From assembly GCA_038225475.1 (NCBI GenBank), contig JBBRRA010000007.1, positions 124,001-188,000 on the forward strand: 64,000 nucleotides of DNA. Reading direction: 5' to 3'. The position numbers were made by a program, and so were the translations under genes. Shown here one piece after another: positions 60,706 to 64,000 of the stretch (positions within the stretch are counted from its first letter, which is position 1; each line of letters starts with the position of its first letter). Source of the stretch: Polymorphobacter_B sp038225475. GTDB lineage: Bacteria > Pseudomonadota > Alphaproteobacteria > Sphingomonadales > Sphingomonadaceae. The notes under the pieces are model-generated. The model was not told the DNA's origin and did no database searches. It worked only from the letters and a program-made list of their open reading frames with translations.

Positions 60706-63507
60706 ATGGTGCAGCGCCGCTTGCAGGGTTGGGCGGTCGTCGCCGCGTTGCTTATCGGAACAACCGCGCAAGGTCAGACCCTCGATCCCAAGGTGCTGCA
60801 ACAACTTCAAAGTCAACTCGGTACGGGTGGCGCTCCCGTCAGCAGTGCAATCGATCGGTCACGCGATAGCGGAGACGGTGCCAGCTCGCAGCGCGGTGGG
60901 GCAGATGTATTTCAACAGGGTCGGATAGATACTCCTGAAGAGCAGCAGTTACGCCGGCTGCAATCGCGCAACGAACTCAATAAGTTATATGTGGCGTCGC
61001 CAGTCGAGCGTGAGTTTCGGGCACGGCTTTCGGATCCAACGCTGCGCCAGTTTGGCTATGACTTATTCTCATCGGTTCAGAATAGTGGCGGTGGGCTTAC
61101 CGGGTCGGTTAGTGACAGTTATGTCGCGGGCGTTGGCGATGACATCATCGTTCAGTTCCACGGTGCCACGAACGACAGCAAAACGGCACGTATCGATAGG
61201 GAAGGTCGATTACTCGTCGGATCACTTCCGGCAATCGCCGCCGCTGGACGCTCGCTGGGAAGCATTCGGCGTGATCTGGAAACCGCAGCGCAGCGTACTA
61301 TGCTTGGTACCGAAATTTTCGTGTCGCTTGGGTCGGTCCGGGCCATTACCGTGTTTGTCGGTGGCGAGGTTGAGCGACCTGGCCAATATAATCTGACCTC
61401 GCTTTCGGACATTAGTTCAGCATTGGCACAAGCGGGGGGCGTGCGCCGATCGGGCAGCCTGCGCAATGTTCGTATCGTTCGCGCCGGGGGCGCAATAACC
61501 GTCGATCTGTATGGATTGCTTGGAATTGGTGCGCCCCCGGCGTCCCGGCTTCGCGACGGCGACAGGATTATCATTCCAGTAATCGGGGACACTGTGGCGG
61601 TTGCGGGCGGGGTTGCCCGTCCCGGAATCTACGAGGTGCGCCGCGGCACGAGTGTTGGCGCAATCATCGCCTACGCCGGCGGTGCGCTTCGTCCACGTGG
61701 CAATTCGATTGCGATCAGTCGCATCAGCGCGGCGGGTGCCGAGCAGTTTGTCCGCGCCGCAAGTCTCAACAGTCCAGTCCAGCCGGGCGACGCGATCCAG
61801 CTGGTAGGCGGTAGCGCCGGAGGAGCGACCGGCCGAGTTATCCTGCGTGGATACGTCTCCAATCCTGGCGCTCGGCCGTTGGTGGCAGCGCCGACCGTAC
61901 GAGATTTGCTGGGTGACGTTGCCGATCTGCGGTCGGATACGTATTTGCCAATGGCGATCTTGATCCGTCGCGATCCGATCACAGCGGCGCGGGTGTTTGA
62001 ACCGGTTAATCTTTTGACTGCGCTTCGCTCGCGGCCTGGGGTCGCGCTCCGGAGCGACGACCGCCTCTATGTTTTCAGTCGCGGCGATATCGACTTCCTT
62101 GGCCGCACTGCCGTTCGTCGCATCGTCTTGGGGCAACCGAACACGCTCACTGCGTGCGCCTCGCTCGATCGGCTTGAGGCACTGGTGCGAGACACCCAAT
62201 CGGCGCGTTTCAACGTCATCACGCGCGGTGCCTTCATCGTCGAACGTGGCGGTACGAGCGAAGTTGCGGCGACAGGCGGATCACAGTCGTCGCGTCGTGG
62301 TGATGAGGCTTACCGTACGGGCGCCGATCAAGTCGGAATTGCCGCCGATCAGCGACGTCAGGCAGTCGATCGCAGTACCGATGCCGCCGAACTCCAGAAC
62401 ACCCAGGTGAGCCCGGAATCAGCTTTACAGGCGCGTGCCAGCGGACCGTGCCCGGCGGTGTTCGAGGAAGAACCCGAACTGCTGCCGATCCTGATCGAAA
62501 ACTCGGTAGGCGTGGGCGGCGCCGTTCGCCGTCCCGGGGCCTATCCAGTCGCTGGCGCGGTCAGCGCGCGTGATCTTGCCAGTGTTGCCGAAGGTATTGT
62601 GCTTAGCGCTCAATCGCTTACACTAGATGTCAATCGTTCTGATCCTTCCGATGGCCAACACCTGCAAGTCCCCGTCGATAATAGCGGGTTGCAGCTCTCC
62701 ACGACGCTTTTGCGTGGAGGAGATGATTTGCGTTTCAACGCTGCTCAACCGCAGTTTGAAACCGGCGGTGTCCTGCTGAGTGGCGAATTCGCCCGGCCTG
62801 GTCTTTACTCTATTCGTAAGGGTGAGACGCTTTCGCAGCTCACGGCGCGCGCGGGCGGTGTCACCTCACTCGCTTATCCCTACGGTACGATATTCACGCG
62901 CCGCACGGTCAAGGAAGCCCAGCAGGAAGGGTATCGCCGCACCGGCCGCGAACTGACTAACGCCCTTTTGGCTGTATCGGCACGGAAATCGGGTAGTGGC
63001 TCCGGAGGGGGCGAAATTACCAGCGCTGCCTCGCTGATCGCTTCATTGTCGACCATTGAAGCGCCGGGCCGGGTAGTCATCGAGGCTGATCCGCGCGCGC
63101 TTGCGCTCCGCCCTGACCTCGACACCGTGCTCGAATCAGGCGACGCGGTGTATATGCCCAAACGACCCAATTTCGTGCTGGCTTTGGGTGACGTCAGCAA
63201 CCCGGGAGCACTGCAGTTTGTGTCTGGAAAGCGGGTTCGTGACTATTTGAGCGAGACCGGCGGCACGTCGTCTACTGCCGACAAGCACAGGATCTATCTG
63301 GTGCTACCTGACGGCACTGCGCGGCCGATTCCCGGCGGTGGTAAGGGCGGCCGTGATGCCGGCATCCTCGTCCCACCGGGTAGCACGATTGTCGTGCCCA
63401 AGAACATCGATCCGCTGTACACCCTAGATCTGGTTCGCGACGTCAGCAGCATTTTCGGAAGTCTGGTCACGTCGGTGGCGACGCTCGGGATTCTCGCGAC
63501 GCGGTAA
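60706..63507 (+). CDS. Large polysaccharide export protein with six SLBB-type repeats
   Basis: 933 aa. Signal peptide (VQRRLQGWAVVAALLIGTTAQG), then a poly_export domain (about residues 118-190, VAGVGDDIIVQFHG...DREGRLLVGSLP). Six SLBB-like repeats are recognisable by their PG turn: GGEVERPGQY (about 219), GGVARPGIY (300), GYVSNPGARP (381), GGAVRRPGAY (603), SGEFARPGLY (691) and LGDVSNPGAL (827). Wza-like exporters usually have two. It probably spans periplasm to outer membrane as the export channel for exopolysaccharide. The N-terminus has no lipobox, so it is not a lipoprotein like Wza. ATG at 60706 with AGGA upstream; a TTG at 60685 is less likely. Confidence 0.88.
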   Translation: MVQRRLQGWAVVAALLIGTTAQGQTLDPKVLQQLQSQLGTGGAPVSSAIDRSRDSGDGASSQRGGADVFQQGRIDTPEEQQLRRLQSRNELNKLYVASPVEREFRARLSDPTLRQFGYDLFSSVQNSGGGLTGSVSDSYVAGVGDDIIVQFHGATNDSKTARIDREGRLLVGSLPAIAAAGRSLGSIRRDLETAAQRTMLGTEIFVSLGSVRAITVFVGGEVERPGQYNLTSLSDISSALAQAGGVRRSGSLRNVRIVRAGGAITVDLYGLLGIGAPPASRLRDGDRIIIPVIGDTVAVAGGVARPGIYEVRRGTSVGAIIAYAGGALRPRGNSIAISRISAAGAEQFVRAASLNSPVQPGDAIQLVGGSAGGATGRVILRGYVSNPGARPLVAAPTVRDLLGDVADLRSDTYLPMAILIRRDPITAARVFEPVNLLTALRSRPGVALRSDDRLYVFSRGDIDFLGRTAVRRIVLGQPNTLTACASLDRLEALVRDTQSARFNVITRGAFIVERGGTSEVAATGGSQSSRRGDEAYRTGADQVGIAADQRRQAVDRSTDAAELQNTQVSPESALQARASGPCPAVFEEEPELLPILIENSVGVGGAVRRPGAYPVAGAVSARDLASVAEGIVLSAQSLTLDVNRSDPSDGQHLQVPVDNSGLQLSTTLLRGGDDLRFNAAQPQFETGGVLLSGEFARPGLYSIRKGETLSQLTARAGGVTSLAYPYGTIFTRRTVKEAQQEGYRRTGRELTNALLAVSARKSGSGSGGGEITSAASLIASLSTIEAPGRVVIEADPRALALRPDLDTVLESGDAVYMPKRPNFVLALGDVSNPGALQFVSGKRVRDYLSETGGTSSTADKHRIYLVLPDGTARPIPGGGKGGRDAGILVPPGSTIVVPKNIDPLYTLDLVRDVSSIFGSLVTSVATLGILATR

Positions 63508-63514
63508 TCGCGCA

Positions 63515-64000
63515 CTACGCGGCATAGTGTCTGCGGTACCAATCCACAAAATGTGGAATTCCGGACGCGAGATCTATGCTGGGTGCAAAGCCGAGGTCGC
63601 GGCGCGCTGGTGCAATATCAGCCCAGGTGGCGGCAACGTCGCCGGGCTGCATCGGTAGCAGTTCGACGTTGGCCGATCGCCCGCAGGCCTGCTCGACCGT
63701 CGCAAGCAGCGACCGCAGCGGCTCAGGACGATCATTGCCGAGATTGTAAATCGCGTGTGGCGCGGCCGATCCGCCCGGATGCACTCTGCCGTCATCGCGC
63801 GGCGTCCGGTCCAATGCGGCAAGGACGCCGGATACGATGTCGTCGATGTAGGTGAAGTCCCGACGCATATCACCGCGATTGAATAGCTGCACAGCGCGCC
63901 CCTCGAGAACCGCCGCGGTAAATTTCCAAAGTGCCATGTCGGGGCGGCCCCAAGGACCATAGACAGTGAAGAAGCGCAACCCCGTCTGCGGTAAACGAAA
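63515..64000 (-). CDS. UDP-glucuronate 4-epimerase-like protein, C-terminal part only (runs off the window)
   Basis: Extended SDR (NAD-dependent epimerase). Visible: RFFTVYGPWGRPDMALWKFT, LFNRGDMRRDFTYIDDIVSGVLAAL, YNLGNDRPEPL and GFAPSIDLASGIPHFVDWYRRHY. The GRPDMALWKFT segment is typical of UDP-glucuronate 4-epimerases that make UDP-galacturonate for surface polysaccharides. The frame stays open to base 64000, so the NAD-binding half is outside the window. Convergent with the export protein, 7 bp apart. Confidence 0.9.
   Translation of the reverse strand, partial: FRLPQTGLRFFTVYGPWGRPDMALWKFTAAVLEGRAVQLFNRGDMRRDFTYIDDIVSGVLAALDRTPRDDGRVHPGGSAAPHAIYNLGNDRPEPLRSLLATVEQACGRSANVELLPMQPGDVAATWADIAPARRDLGFAPSIDLASGIPHFVDWYRRHYAA

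Overview
The window is high-GC DNA from an alphaproteobacterium, most likely a member of the Sphingomonadales. Pointers are the gene order mdh-sucC-sucD-sucA-sucB-lpd, the ppx-rlmE pair, an ArsR/methyltransferase regulator ahead of metF and a split metH, groESL under a CIRCE element, and a neighbourhood of ubiK, a YbjN-type gene, proC, a COQ9-like gene and ilvE. This is a chromosomal core region. I see no transposase, integrase, phage gene or CRISPR array. The placement rests on gene content and order only.

Layout. 1-4.3 kb: end of a gamma-glutamyltransferase, tRNA-Ala(CGC), phenylalanine hydroxylase, a membrane glycosyltransferase and tRNA-Gln(CTG). 4.4-10.1 kb: a forward run of ppx/gppA-rlmE, then an M28 peptidase and an agmatine-to-putrescine operon (aguA, DUF3147, aguB). 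10.1-16.0 kb: a family 5 uracil-DNA glycosylase, folK running into tRNA-Lys(TTT), and a reverse-strand Csu-type chaperone-usher pilus operon with four genes and a long non-coding leader. 16.8-28.4 kb: thioesterase, zapE, then the TCA block, in which an AT-rich unrecognised gene sits between mdh and sucC. 28.5-36.0 kb: TRIC channel, an S41 peptidase with SppA, groESL, two tiny lipoproteins and MlaA. 36.1-41.8 kb: the methionine-cycle operon. 41.8-56.1 kb: bpt, ilvA, a beta-hydroxyacid dehydrogenase with an amidohydrolase, a DsbD-like reductase, an SDR, rplM-rpsI, ctaA, dgkA, a Fur-family regulator, dxs and tlyA. 56.1-60.2 kb: tspO, ubiK, ybjN-like, proC, COQ9-like, marR, ilvE. 60.2-64 kb: start of an exopolysaccharide locus (small secreted protein, a large multi-SLBB export protein, and the end of a UDP-glucuronate epimerase).

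The genes are packed tightly. Many neighbours share ATGA or GTGA stop/start overlaps, and several convergent pairs overlap at their 3' ends. The clearest functional units are the 2-oxoglutarate-to-malate TCA block, the folate/methionine cycle operon (regulator, MetF and both halves of MetH, joined by 1-4 nt overlaps), the putrescine operon, the pilus operon and the chaperonin operon.

The items I would look at first are: the foreign-looking gene coupled to sucC (19.4-20.2 kb); the methionine operon promoter, where a perfect palindrome fills the spacer and -10 and the transcript should be leaderless (36.1 kb); the minimal Csu operon with its leader; the DUF3147 membrane protein inside the putrescine operon; and an apparent orphan promoter at 52.2 kb. 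I did not find a clearly new multi-gene system.
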